Source of the DNA: CAUZJF01 sp965248605
GTDB taxonomy: Bacteria; Chloroflexota; Dehalococcoidia; Lucifugimonadales; CAUZJF01
DNA: 64,000 nt
Reading direction: 5' to 3'
Assembly: GCA_965248605.1 (NCBI GenBank)
Contig: CBDFJV010000007.1
Location: 2,914,001 to 2,978,000, forward strand
This document shows, in pieces, positions 24,882 through 33,565 of this stretch. Position 1 is the stretch's first letter. Every line of letters begins with the position of its first letter. Made by a program: the position numbers and the translations under genes. The notes under the pieces are model-generated. The model saw nothing but the letters and a program-made list of their open reading frames with translations. It was not told where the DNA came from and made no database searches.

Positions 24882-25823
24882 GTGAATCGCCAGGAACTGC
24901 AGCAACTTATCCGAGGGACTATCGCAACTCTGCCTACTGCTTTCGACGAAGGAATGCAGGTGGACCATGCCAAGATGGCCGAACTTACTCGCTGGTGGGT
25001 CAGTGAAGGTCTGGGCACCTCGACATCGGCCCTCAAGGTGGCGGCTGCCATGGGCGAGGGGCCCGATCTCAATGACGAGGAGTGGCCTCACTTGCTTCGC
25101 ACGGTCGTCAACGCGGCGGGGAGTGACGCAACGGTAATATGCGCGCTCAAGCCCAAGAACACCCTGCACACCATCGCGGACGCAAAGCGCGCCCAAGACC
25201 TGGGGGCCGTCGGTCTGCAAATCGACCTCCCCTTCTTCCACCATGCGAACCGGGACGATCTGGTGCGCTTCTTCACGGACGTTTCCGACGCCATCGACAT
25301 CGGGATCATGATTTACAACACCCACTGGTTCACATCGGACCCTACCGCCGAGGCGATGACGGCAGAGACGATGCTCAGGCTGGCCGACGCCGAGCACGTC
25401 GTGGCCATAAAGTGGGCTGTCCCGAATCCCGACGACTACGACTCGATGAAGGAGTTCGCTCACATCTTCAACGTGATCGACAACTCGGGACAGCCTGTCC
25501 GGTCCCACAAGAACGGTGGTCGTGGCTACATCAGCAACCTGGTCGCCGTTCACCCGGCGCACGACCTAGGTATATGGAAGCTCCTGGAGGCCGGCCGCTA
25601 CGACGAGGCCCAGGCGGAGATCGATCGCGTCAGGGGTCCGATGGCCGGGTGGATGGCCAAGACCGCGGCCCGGTCGGGTGGCTATCGCCAGCTCAAGGGC
25701 CTGATGGCGGCGGTGGGGCATCCGGCCGGACCGCCTCGTCCGCCGACCCTCCCCGTCGACGACGCGGAGCTCGCCGAGATCACGGACGTCCTGAAGGGGA
25801 TCGGCTGGCCGACGGCCGCGTAG
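24882..25823 (+). CDS. Dihydrodipicolinate synthase (DapA)/N-acetylneuraminate lyase family protein
   Basis: Class I aldolase-type TIM barrel, 313 residues. The Schiff-base lysine is in VVAIKWAVPNP and the active-site tyrosine in IGIMIYNTHWF. The usual GTTGE substrate loop reads GTSTSALKVAA, so it is unlikely to be a true DapA and more likely acts on a sugar acid or related keto acid. GTG start at 24882 with GGAGG eight bases upstream. Lies near MocA-type and GH-like genes, suggesting a carbohydrate role. Confidence 0.8.
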   Translation: MNRQELQQLIRGTIATLPTAFDEGMQVDHAKMAELTRWWVSEGLGTSTSALKVAAAMGEGPDLNDEEWPHLLRTVVNAAGSDATVICALKPKNTLHTIADAKRAQDLGAVGLQIDLPFFHHANRDDLVRFFTDVSDAIDIGIMIYNTHWFTSDPTAEAMTAETMLRLADAEHVVAIKWAVPNPDDYDSMKEFAHIFNVIDNSGQPVRSHKNGGRGYISNLVAVHPAHDLGIWKLLEAGRYDEAQAEIDRVRGPMAGWMAKTAARSGGYRQLKGLMAAVGHPAGPPRPPTLPVDDAELAEITDVLKGIGWPTAA

Positions 25824-25841
25824 CCTAGCGGAGCGGAGTCT

Positions 25842-26007
25842 TACCTCCTCCCACTCCGGGGGAGGATTGAGGTGGGGGTTCCCCGGACCACAAGGCAAGT
25901 GTCATTCTGAGCGCCCGGAGGCGTGAAGAATCTAAAGTCGTGCCTTGGAGCGCCGCGCCCATTCCATATCACAGTCTCTTAGATTCCTCGCCGGGCTTGG
26001 AATGACA
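25842..26007. repeat. R2 palindrome followed by R1 inverted repeat
   Basis: R2 occupies 25842-25883 (TTACCTCCTCCCACTCCGGG to GAGGTGGGGGTT). R1 follows at 25900-26007, with arms TGTCATTCTGAGCG and CTTGGAATGACA. The right end of R1 is immediately followed by the ribosome site and start of the next gene (ACAGGAGCGACGGGCGAATG). Confidence 0.75.
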
Positions 26008-26021
26008 GGAGCGACGGGCGA

Positions 26022-27650
26022 ATGACCCCACCAGAAACACAGACCGAGAGCAAGACCCAAGCCGCTCGGCCGTCCCCGCGCGCCTACAGGATCATCTACA
26101 ACTGGGACGGCGCGCCCGTTCACTACTCCGAGTACCCCCAGTCGATGGAGCAGTTTCTCGAGAAGACCTACGCTCCCATCGCGGACACGCAGATCGATGC
26201 CCACTTCTGGTCTATTGGCACACACGAGGCCGAGTGGCCGACCGACGCGATGGAGTCTCTAGGCGAAACGGCTGACCGCAGGTACGAATCGGTCCTCTCA
26301 ATGCGCCAGTCCGAAAGCCTGCGCACCATGTTCGAACGGGGCGAGGACCCCTACGAGGCGATGGTGGAGCGGGGCCATGAGCTCGGAGTCGACGTCTACT
26401 GCTCGGTCCGGATGAACGACAACCACTTCTGGGACCTGACTCCGGAGGACGTGCCTGGCACTACCCGGGTCGGCCTGACGAAGTTGCGGAAGGAGCACCC
26501 CGAGTGGCTCCTGGGCACCAACGAGGCCCCCCGTTGGGCCTCGACCTCCTGGAATATGGCTATCCCGGACGTCCGAGAGCATAAGCTCCAATATATTGCC
26601 GAGGCGTGTAGGCAGGCCGACTGGGACGGCGTCGAACTCGATTGGCAGAGGCACGCGTTCCACCTGCCCGAGCACGACGGCTACCGTCTACGGTACGTCC
26701 TGACGGACCTCCAGCGGGCCGTCCGTCGCGTCGCAGACCAGATCGCGGGCGAACGTGGCAGGCCCTTCCACGTCGCTGTTCGGGTAGCCACGACTTTGGA
26801 GTCGTGTCGCCGCATCGGCTACGACGTCGAGACCTGGATGAAAGAGGGGCTTTGCGACGTCGTCATCGGTGGCGGCAACTCCGGCACCGACCCGGGGTTC
26901 GAGGTCGAGAGGTTCCAGGAGATCGCGGAAGGCACCGGAGTCCGCGTATACCCGTGTTTCGATTTCGATACGAGGCAGCAGGCGAACCGTCTTTTATCCC
27001 ACTCCGCCTGGCGCGATTCGTGGTTCCGCGCCATGTCGGCCGATTTCTGGGACCGAGGCGTTGACGGCATCTACATCTTCAACTGGCACGCCAACGAGCA
27101 AACGCGACGCAACCTCCTAACCACCATCGGATCGCCCGAGACGCTCCGTCGCACTGACAAGGTCTACTCCGCCCTCCACCGCAGCATTGCCCAGAAGGGG
27201 AAACGGAGCAGCACGGGCGTCGAGCGTACCGGAGCCGAGCGTGACGACCGCATCTATGGTGAGACGCCGGTCGTGCTCTACCGGACCATGACAGGCGACG
27301 GCCCGCGCTTCCATATCACCATCAGCGACGACGTGGTCGCGGAGGCCGCGAACAGCGCGCTGGAACGAGTCGATCTCCGGGTCGAACTCGACCACTACTC
27401 TCCGGCGGACAACGTCGAGGTAACGCTGGACGGCGAGCCGCTAGGTAGCCCGCAGGTCCGGCATCCGTCCGCCGAGAACCCCAACGTGCCCGCCGACGTC
27501 GACGAGAACGCCTGGCTCGTCTGGGCCCTGGAGCCGAGCCACGCAGGTAAAGGGCCGCACGAGGTCCAGGTGGTCCTGGTCGAAAGAGACCCGAGGATTC
27601 GCTCGGAGATCGTAGTCAACAACGTCGAGTTCTACGTGACCTACGTCTGA
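26022..27650 (+). CDS. Glycoside-hydrolase-like TIM-barrel protein, function unknown
   Basis: A 542-residue protein. Barrel-type strands can be followed: YRIIYNWDGAPV at the N-terminus, VDVYCSVRMNDNHFW, WDGVELDWQRHAF (a Glu-Asp pair in the place of a glycosidase acid), HVAVRVATTLESCRRIGYD, VVIGGGNSGTDP, and GIYIFNWHAN. A beta-rich C-terminal domain follows from about residue 390. This resembles the glycosyl-hydrolase-like families with an alpha-amylase-type or GH10-like barrel, but no specific family is recognised. No signal peptide. Start ATG 26022, with its ribosome site in the end of a dispersed repeat. Confidence 0.6.
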   Translation: MTPPETQTESKTQAARPSPRAYRIIYNWDGAPVHYSEYPQSMEQFLEKTYAPIADTQIDAHFWSIGTHEAEWPTDAMESLGETADRRYESVLSMRQSESLRTMFERGEDPYEAMVERGHELGVDVYCSVRMNDNHFWDLTPEDVPGTTRVGLTKLRKEHPEWLLGTNEAPRWASTSWNMAIPDVREHKLQYIAEACRQADWDGVELDWQRHAFHLPEHDGYRLRYVLTDLQRAVRRVADQIAGERGRPFHVAVRVATTLESCRRIGYDVETWMKEGLCDVVIGGGNSGTDPGFEVERFQEIAEGTGVRVYPCFDFDTRQQANRLLSHSAWRDSWFRAMSADFWDRGVDGIYIFNWHANEQTRRNLLTTIGSPETLRRTDKVYSALHRSIAQKGKRSSTGVERTGAERDDRIYGETPVVLYRTMTGDGPRFHITISDDVVAEAANSALERVDLRVELDHYSPADNVEVTLDGEPLGSPQVRHPSAENPNVPADVDENAWLVWALEPSHAGKGPHEVQVVLVERDPRIRSEIVVNNVEFYVTYV

Positions 27651-27835
27651 CCAGCATAGGGTAGTCGTGCTCAGGGTGTCATGAATCGAGCGGACTAGCA
27701 GAGTATCGAAACGCACTCGTCAAGTCCCGCTAAACTTGATCCTACGACGTCGGACGAATTGTGGCGAGGTGCTTCGCACCAATCGCGGGTCACGTAATCG
27801 GCAACTCGTGAAGCGCTCGTCCGGAGGAGATGCCC

Positions 27836-29032
27836 GTGGCTGGTCCAACTGCACATGGCAAGAGCATCGGTGTGGCGCTCGTCGGCAGCGGCTTCGCCGC
27901 CCATTTTCACGCCGCCAACTACCGGCGCGTGCACGGTCTCGATATACGATTCGCAGGCGTTTACAGCCGGCGTCCGGAGGCAGCGAAGGCGTTCGCCCAG
28001 GAACACGGGTTCGAGAAGACTTACGACGACCTCGACGCTCTTCTCGACGACCCTGAGGTCGACGTCGTCGATGCCTGCGTGCCAACGGCGCTCCACGAAG
28101 GGATCGTGACTCGCTCTCTCGCCGCGGGAAAGCACGTGGTTGTCGAGAAGCCATTCACCGGCTCGTTCACTCCCGGCGAGGACGCTGATGGCTGGAAGCG
28201 CTGCCTGGAGGACGCGTTGGAGAGCGCCGACCGGATGGTCGAAGCGGAGCGTGCATCGGGCCGCCGGATTCTGTATGCGGAAAACTGGGTCTATGCACCG
28301 GGTGTCCAGAAGGCTCGCAGGCTTCTCGATTCCGCCGATACGCCGGTCCTTCGCATAGTCGCCGAGGAATCGCACAGCGGCACTCATTCTCCGTATGCCA
28401 TGCAGTGGAAGACCAGCGGCGGCGGTAGCCTCCTGAACAAGGGCTGCCACCCTTTGGGCGGCGCGCTTTACCTGAAGCAGGTCGAGGGCTTACGACGGCT
28501 GGGCAAGCCGGTCCGGCCCGTCTGGGTCACTGGAGTCGTCGGCAACCTGACCCACAGCGACGCCTTCGCCAGCGAAGCAGAGCACGTCATCCGCACCGGC
28601 TGGACCGACTGCGAGGACTGGGCGACGATGGTCGTCGGGTTCGACGACGGGTCGGTCGCGCAGATCTCCGCGGCTGACACCACCCTCGGAGGCGTGCAGA
28701 ACGTAATGACCGTCTACGCGGGCCGGTCCGTGATCAACGTCAACATCAACCCCAACGACGCCGTAATGGCTTACTCTCCCGACGCCGACGCGTTCGCCAA
28801 CGAGTACGTCCGAGAGAAGGTCGAGACCACCGCGGGCTGGCAATTCACGAACCCCGACGAGGACTGGATAAACGGTTTCCCGCACGAGATGCAGGACTTC
28901 TGCGAGGCCGTGGCTGACGGCAAGGAGCCGCTCTCAGGCAGTCTGCTCGGGAGAGACGTCGTGGCGGTCTGCTATTCCGCGTACCTGTCGGCGGCGACCG
29001 GCCAGCGAGTGGATGTTCCTGGAAGCAGCTAG
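27836..29032 (+). CDS. Gfo/Idh/MocA-family oxidoreductase (2)
   Basis: NAD(P)-dependent oxidoreductase of about 398 residues. Rossmann loop VALVGSGFAAHFHAANY, Asp/Arg cofactor region FAGVYSRRPEAA, catalytic-lysine motif VVEKPFTGS and the C-terminal GGGSLLNKGCHPLGG with His as the probable proton relay. GTG at 27836 has the best spacing from GGAGGAG; ATG at 27830 is the alternative. Ends in a 4-bp convergent overlap with the phosphatase gene. Substrate unknown. Confidence 0.85.
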   Translation: MAGPTAHGKSIGVALVGSGFAAHFHAANYRRVHGLDIRFAGVYSRRPEAAKAFAQEHGFEKTYDDLDALLDDPEVDVVDACVPTALHEGIVTRSLAAGKHVVVEKPFTGSFTPGEDADGWKRCLEDALESADRMVEAERASGRRILYAENWVYAPGVQKARRLLDSADTPVLRIVAEESHSGTHSPYAMQWKTSGGGSLLNKGCHPLGGALYLKQVEGLRRLGKPVRPVWVTGVVGNLTHSDAFASEAEHVIRTGWTDCEDWATMVVGFDDGSVAQISAADTTLGGVQNVMTVYAGRSVINVNINPNDAVMAYSPDADAFANEYVREKVETTAGWQFTNPDEDWINGFPHEMQDFCEAVADGKEPLSGSLLGRDVVAVCYSAYLSAATGQRVDVPGSS

Positions 29033-30231
29033 GCGACGATCAACGGCACGAGCATCTCGTCAGGACTGAGCCCGGAATGGTGAGAGGCCTGAGACATTAT
29101 CTTACCCTCGCCACGCGCCGGCAGGTACTCGATTACGTCGGACCCACGCGAAATCGCGACCAGGTCGCCGATGCGGCTCCTCGCCACGTCCGATAGAGGT
29201 CCAGGGCCGAAGAGCTCGAGATCCTCGGCATCGTCGACCGTTATCAACAGGAAGCGGTCGCCGAAGCGGTCTTTGAGCCGACGGCGAATAGTCGGAACCG
29301 CGCCGTCCGTTGCATGTAGATACAGCACTCTGGCGTCTCCGGTCGGAGCGAACCTGAGCGAGCCCATCAGAGGGTCTGTGCTCCTGATTAGATGCTTGGA
29401 CCGTTCCCCGACATCCAGAAAACCGTGGTCGGCGCTGATGACAATCCGGCCGAGCCCGTCGATCTGTTCGTGCAAGAGCTCGAGCGAGCGGTCTAGCTCG
29501 AGGAGAGCCGCTCTGGCTTCTGGGTGTCCAGCTCCGTACGCGTGTACGACAGTGTCGAGTCGATGAGTGTACAGATACGTATACGTTGGGCCGTTGGCGC
29601 TTCGGACCCTTTCGGCTACGGCTTCGATCGCCGCAGGTAGGCTTTTGGATGCGAGGCTCGTCCGACCGCCGGTGACGTACTTCGAGTAAGTGCTCCCGGC
29701 TATTCGCTCGGGGAGGGCCACGAGCGTGTCCCTGGGCACAAGGCTTGGGATGGGTGGCCATGGGAAGACGCCTTCGGCTGCTACACCGAGATGAGCAAGC
29801 GACTCCCCGTCTCTGCGCCTCACGAACTGCAACAGCACTGCCGCCCCGCCTATTTCGGTTAGATGGGTCCACCATCCGGTCACCGCGTGAGCGTTGGGCC
29901 ATTCGCCAGTTGTGATGGAGGTGAGCGCCGTCGCAGTCGTCGACGGGAAAACAGACCTCAGCTCCGCAACCCGGTGAAGGGCCAGGAAGGAGTCGCGAGG
30001 TAGTTGGTCGACGAAGCTTTGTCCAAGGCCGTCAACAATGACAAAGACGAGATGTTTGGACGGGCCTATCAGTTCCGCCAGAGAGCGGGAGCTCTTCGTA
30101 GGTTCGATAGACGTGACGCCGACAATCCGGGCGACCGCCCGAGAAAGATCGATGATGCTCCGATCGCCGTCAGATGGGTGCACCAACGACCCATCAGCGA
30201 AGGCGGCGCGCAGTTCGTCTGTGTCGCTCAT
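29029..30231 (-). CDS. Alkaline-phosphatase-superfamily phosphodiesterase/pyrophosphatase
   Basis: A 400-residue member of the nucleotide pyrophosphatase/phosphodiesterase branch. Metal-binding Asp in FVIVDGLGQSF, nucleophile Thr in FPSTTATALTSITTG, then YTHRLDTVVHAYG (Asp and His ligands), VISADHGFLDVG, and a C-terminal SHHSGLSPDEML. No signal peptide or membrane segment, so a cytoplasmic enzyme is likely. Hydrolyses phosphate esters or anhydrides; exact substrate not known. Divergent from the ACT-GlnE-like gene. Confidence 0.85.
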   Translation of the reverse strand: MSDTDELRAAFADGSLVHPSDGDRSIIDLSRAVARIVGVTSIEPTKSSRSLAELIGPSKHLVFVIVDGLGQSFVDQLPRDSFLALHRVAELRSVFPSTTATALTSITTGEWPNAHAVTGWWTHLTEIGGAAVLLQFVRRRDGESLAHLGVAAEGVFPWPPIPSLVPRDTLVALPERIAGSTYSKYVTGGRTSLASKSLPAAIEAVAERVRSANGPTYTYLYTHRLDTVVHAYGAGHPEARAALLELDRSLELLHEQIDGLGRIVISADHGFLDVGERSKHLIRSTDPLMGSLRFAPTGDARVLYLHATDGAVPTIRRRLKDRFGDRFLLITVDDAEDLELFGPGPLSDVARSRIGDLVAISRGSDVIEYLPARGEGKIMSQASHHSGLSPDEMLVPLIVA

Positions 30232-30342
30232 GAATTCATTCTGTAGTTGGGTCGATCCGACACGCGATGGTTTTTTCCTTCCAGCCGTGAGCGCGGTGTA
30301 TGATGCCAGCGTAGTCGTCTCGTTGCGCCGCGAGTCCTAATC

Positions 30343-32568
30343 TTGCCCAAAAACCCAGCCCTCAACAAAGACCAGCCATCGCACTCTCGCAGCGCCGTGA
30401 GTCTAGACACGGTAAGAGCCCAGCTAGGCAGCGCCTACGACCGCTTCGGGCCGGGCAGCCAGTCGCGTCACGCGGAAATGTTGCGGTCAATCTCGCGGTC
30501 GGAAGACGTCGAGATCGAGATCGAAAGGTCGGTCGAAGATCACTGGATTGTGACCGTATGCACGGCGAACCGCCTGGGAGCACTGTCGATAGTGGCAGGG
30601 CTGTTCTCCGCACTTCGATTGGACATCGTACGGGCCCACGTTTTCACGCTCCACTTTCCCGAGCCCGTGGAAGCGAGCCAGCGTACTCGAAGAGTCCGAC
30701 GGGGCCGGCCTCGGCAGGGCCTCTCGGCGCCCGCGGGGCCTCCGACAACGATGATACTCGATATATTCGAGGTCCGCGTACCTGACGGCGGCGCCGACGA
30801 AGGGTTCTGGTCACAGCTCCGACACGACCTCGCGTCCCTTATGGCCGATCTGGTCGAAAAGGGGCTCGACAACGTCCGTGAACAGATAATTGACCGAATC
30901 AGTCCGGCCCTCCAACCTGCCGAAGGCTGGACTGAACAGCCATTGTCAACGGCGATCGAGGTAACCAATGACACGTCACTTCACTACACGGTGCTTGTGG
31001 TGCGCTCCAGGGATACCGCCGGTTTCCTCTTCGCCTTCGCTAATGCCCTCGCCATGGCCCGTGTAAACATCCAGCGCGCCGAGATAGATACCGTCGAGGG
31101 CGAAGTGCGTGACGTCTTCTGGCTCACCGATGCCCGGGGACGCAAGATCACCGACGAGAGACGGATCCAGGAGCTGCGCTTTGCCACCGCGCTGATCAAG
31201 CACTTCACCGACCTTCTGCCGCAGTCGCCGAATCCGGCCCAGGCGCTGCGCCAGTTTCACGCGCTTACCCAGCAGGTACTGTCACGCGACGACTGGACTC
31301 TAGAGCTGCGCAACCTCGAATCACCGGAAGTCCTCGAAACCCTCATCCAACTCTTGGGATCGAGCAGGTTTCTGTGGGAAGACTTTCTCAGGATGCAGTA
31401 CGACAATCTGTTCCCGGTGCTGGTCGACGTACCCACGCTGGACGATAGAAAGGGCAAAGAGTTGTTGGTGGAGACCCTGGATGCCCAGCTGGCCGAGCAG
31501 CCCAACCACGACGATCGCGTCGCCACGCTGAACAAGTTCAAGGACCGGGAGATGTTCCGGATCGACCTGCGCCACATCACCGAGCGGGTAGAGTTCCGCG
31601 ATTTCTCCGAGGAATTGACGGAACTGGCGGAGGTGGTAGTCGCCAAAGCCGCTGAGATCTCGTCGCGCAGCCTGGAGGAACGGTATGGGGCACCCCTGTT
31701 AGAAGACGGCGGACCATGCGAATGGTGCGTCTGCGCTCTCGGGAAAGCCGGAGGTCACGAGCTGGGTTTCGGATCGGATATCGAGCTTGTTTTTGTGTAC
31801 GACGACCAGGGGACTACGAGCGGCGCCGACGGAATAGAAAACTCCGCCTATTTCGGGGAGCTCGTCCAGGAGTTCACACGGACGGTGATCGCGAGGCAGG
31901 AAGGGGTCTTCGAGATCGACATGCGTCTTCGACCGTTCGGGAACGCGGGCGCCCTGGCCTCTAGTTTGAGCGGGTTTAACGACTACTACTCGCCTGACGG
32001 TCCAGCCCGACAGTTTGAGCGGTTGGCGCTCGTGAAGCTGCGCCCGATGGCAGGCGATCGGACTCTGGGCGCGAGCGTAGCCGAAGCGAGAGATGCGTTC
32101 GTCTACGCAGCGTCACCGATCGACGTGGAGAACATCCTGCACCTGCGCCGGCGACAGGCTTCGGAGCTCGTCCCATCCGGGTCCGTCAGCGCCAAGTACA
32201 GCGAAGGCGGCCTGGTCGACCTGGAATACTTTGTGCAGACCCACCAGATATCAGCCGGCCGCACGGACTCGACCGTACGCGCGACCGGGACCCTCGATGC
32301 CATTGAACGTCTGGCCGAAGGAGACCATCTCTCTCGCAAGCAGGCCACCGAGATCGCCAACGCCTATCGGTTCATGCGACGGCTCATCGACGCCTTGCGG
32401 GTGGTGCGTGGCAACGCAAAAGACCTGACGATACCGGAGATGAACTCTCGCCAGTCCCGATACCTGGCCCAAAGACTCGGGTTCGAGTCCAGCGCTGAGC
32501 TGCACGAGGCGGTAGGGGAGCAGATGAACGTTGCGCGAGACCTGTGGAAAGGGGAGATTCCAATATGA
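30343..32568 (+). CDS. ACT-domain/GlnE-like nucleotidyltransferase fusion
   Basis: A 741-residue chimera. Residues about 60-110 (VTVCTANRLGALSIVAGLFS) and 225-280 (LVVRSRDTAGFLFAFANALA, then VRDVFWLTDARGRKI) are ACT-type regulatory folds like those at the C-terminus of GlnD. The second half matches the GlnE adenylyltransferase: GKAGGHELGFGSDIELVFVYD, FEIDMRLRPFGNAGALASS, ERLALVKLRPMAGD, GGLVDLEYFVQ, and a helical C-terminus with RFMRRLIDALRVV. The nucleotidyltransferase motif reads GSDIE instead of GSDxD. A role in nitrogen sensing is inferred from the parts; neither glnA nor glnB is in this window. Confidence 0.75.
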   Translation: MPKNPALNKDQPSHSRSAVSLDTVRAQLGSAYDRFGPGSQSRHAEMLRSISRSEDVEIEIERSVEDHWIVTVCTANRLGALSIVAGLFSALRLDIVRAHVFTLHFPEPVEASQRTRRVRRGRPRQGLSAPAGPPTTMILDIFEVRVPDGGADEGFWSQLRHDLASLMADLVEKGLDNVREQIIDRISPALQPAEGWTEQPLSTAIEVTNDTSLHYTVLVVRSRDTAGFLFAFANALAMARVNIQRAEIDTVEGEVRDVFWLTDARGRKITDERRIQELRFATALIKHFTDLLPQSPNPAQALRQFHALTQQVLSRDDWTLELRNLESPEVLETLIQLLGSSRFLWEDFLRMQYDNLFPVLVDVPTLDDRKGKELLVETLDAQLAEQPNHDDRVATLNKFKDREMFRIDLRHITERVEFRDFSEELTELAEVVVAKAAEISSRSLEERYGAPLLEDGGPCEWCVCALGKAGGHELGFGSDIELVFVYDDQGTTSGADGIENSAYFGELVQEFTRTVIARQEGVFEIDMRLRPFGNAGALASSLSGFNDYYSPDGPARQFERLALVKLRPMAGDRTLGASVAEARDAFVYAASPIDVENILHLRRRQASELVPSGSVSAKYSEGGLVDLEYFVQTHQISAGRTDSTVRATGTLDAIERLAEGDHLSRKQATEIANAYRFMRRLIDALRVVRGNAKDLTIPEMNSRQSRYLAQRLGFESSAELHEAVGEQMNVARDLWKGEIPI

Positions 32569-32621
32569 TCGACTTGGAGCCCCGACGACCCGCAGTGGAA
32601 CAGCCGCCGTCCTGGGCTGTC

Positions 32622-32661
32622 AAAAAAGGAAGTGGCCCTCCGGTCTGCCGGAGGGCCACTT
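32622..32661 (-). terminator. Rho-independent terminator for the 32677-33021 gene
   Basis: A perfect 14-bp stem, AAGTGGCCCTCCGG and its complement around TCTG (32630-32661), is followed on the minus strand by CCTTTTTTG. It lies just after the stop of the minus-strand gene and may also stop the converging GlnE-like transcript. Confidence 0.88.
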
Positions 32662-32676
32662 GGTAGCCGGAGGCGA

Positions 32677-33021
32677 TTAGTCTCCGAACTCGTGGACGAG
32701 GGTGGGGGGTGGCCCCGGGGGCGGCTGGGTCATGTCGATACCGTGGATGTCCTTGACGCTGTCTCGGAACCAGATATCGAACGGGTCCGTCGACGCTCCC
32801 ATCTGCGGCATCATGTTTTCCGCACCAGGTCCCTGAACGTGGACCACTGCGAAGTCACCCATCGGGGTCTCCTGGCGCCAGACCCTCTCGCGGGTGATGC
32901 CATGCCGTTTCCTGGACGCGACGTACTCGTCGTGTCGTGCTCCGTCTATCTCGGCGTTGAACTGCTTCCACGTATCGAGCTTGCCCGGCAATATCGGGGC
33001 TGCAAACGCTACTTCTCCCAT
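32677..33021 (-). CDS. Conserved small protein, possibly ferredoxin-fold/ABM-like
   Basis: A 114-residue protein starting at ATG 33021, after AAGGAGGAG. The start MGEVAFAAPILPGKLDTWKQF, then RKRHGITRERVWRQETPMGDFAVVHVQG, resembles dimeric alpha-beta barrel (antibiotic monooxygenase or DUF6176-like) proteins, but the match is by eye and weak. The C-terminus is proline-rich (DMTQPPPGPPPTLVHEF). Followed by a strong terminator. The longer open frame to 33165 has no support. Confidence 0.65.
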   Translation of the reverse strand: MGEVAFAAPILPGKLDTWKQFNAEIDGARHDEYVASRKRHGITRERVWRQETPMGDFAVVHVQGPGAENMMPQMGASTDPFDIWFRDSVKDIHGIDMTQPPPGPPPTLVHEFGD

Positions 33022-33565
33022 CGACTCCTCCTTGAGTTGGGCCGTTCGGCCAGATTTTCCTCCAATGTCCGCAGAGCGAACGGGCCGACGATAGATAATC
33101 GTTGGATGGTTGTCAGGCGGCTGTTGACACTGCCCTCTACCCACGACTAACGTACCGCGTGCCACCGAAACGGCGGAGAGTAGACCTGGAATGAAAGAAA
33201 CAATCGAAACAGACGTACTCGTCGTTGGGGGTGGCGGCGCTGCCTAGGGACGGCTTCGGACACGTGTTGGAACGTATCGACGGGCTCCATCCGGCACCAA
33301 GGCAGCTAGCATACCTGGGGCATCATCGGAGGTGACGAGGGTAGCCAAGAAGAAGGTACGTGCCTGGAGGGGCGTGGGAAGGGACTCCAAACGCAGTAAA
33401 CGAGACACAGCTGCTCGTCGAACGCCGGTCACAACGCCTACAAATGGTCTTGTGAGCTTGGTTCGGAAGATTGACGGCATTCGTGACTGAATCTACCATT
33501 GCTACCGTCGAGGGCAGTGCGTTGCCTGGTACCAAGTAGCTGATAAGGGGAATGTCGCAGTAAAG
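33022..33565. other. Region with a flavoprotein 5' relic, otherwise no gene
   Basis: Apart from the relic at 33191-33247 I see no gene I would defend. A 78-codon minus-strand frame (33480-33244) shows no family features and no ribosome site. Confidence 0.5.
33191..33247 (+). pseudogene. 5' relic of a FAD-binding oxidoreductase gene
   Basis: Encodes MKETIETDVLVVGGGGAA and a stop. This is the start of a flavoprotein like that at 35380 (MQETLEADVLVVGGGGAG), differing at about one base in five. The homology ends in the middle of the FAD-binding loop, after which comes the unrelated 5'-nucleotidase segment. Confidence 0.75.

Noticed and set aside
33244..33480. 78-codon minus-strand frame in the gap before the 5'-nucleotidase
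   Set aside because: No ribosome site, no homology I can see, and it lies across a likely recombination junction.
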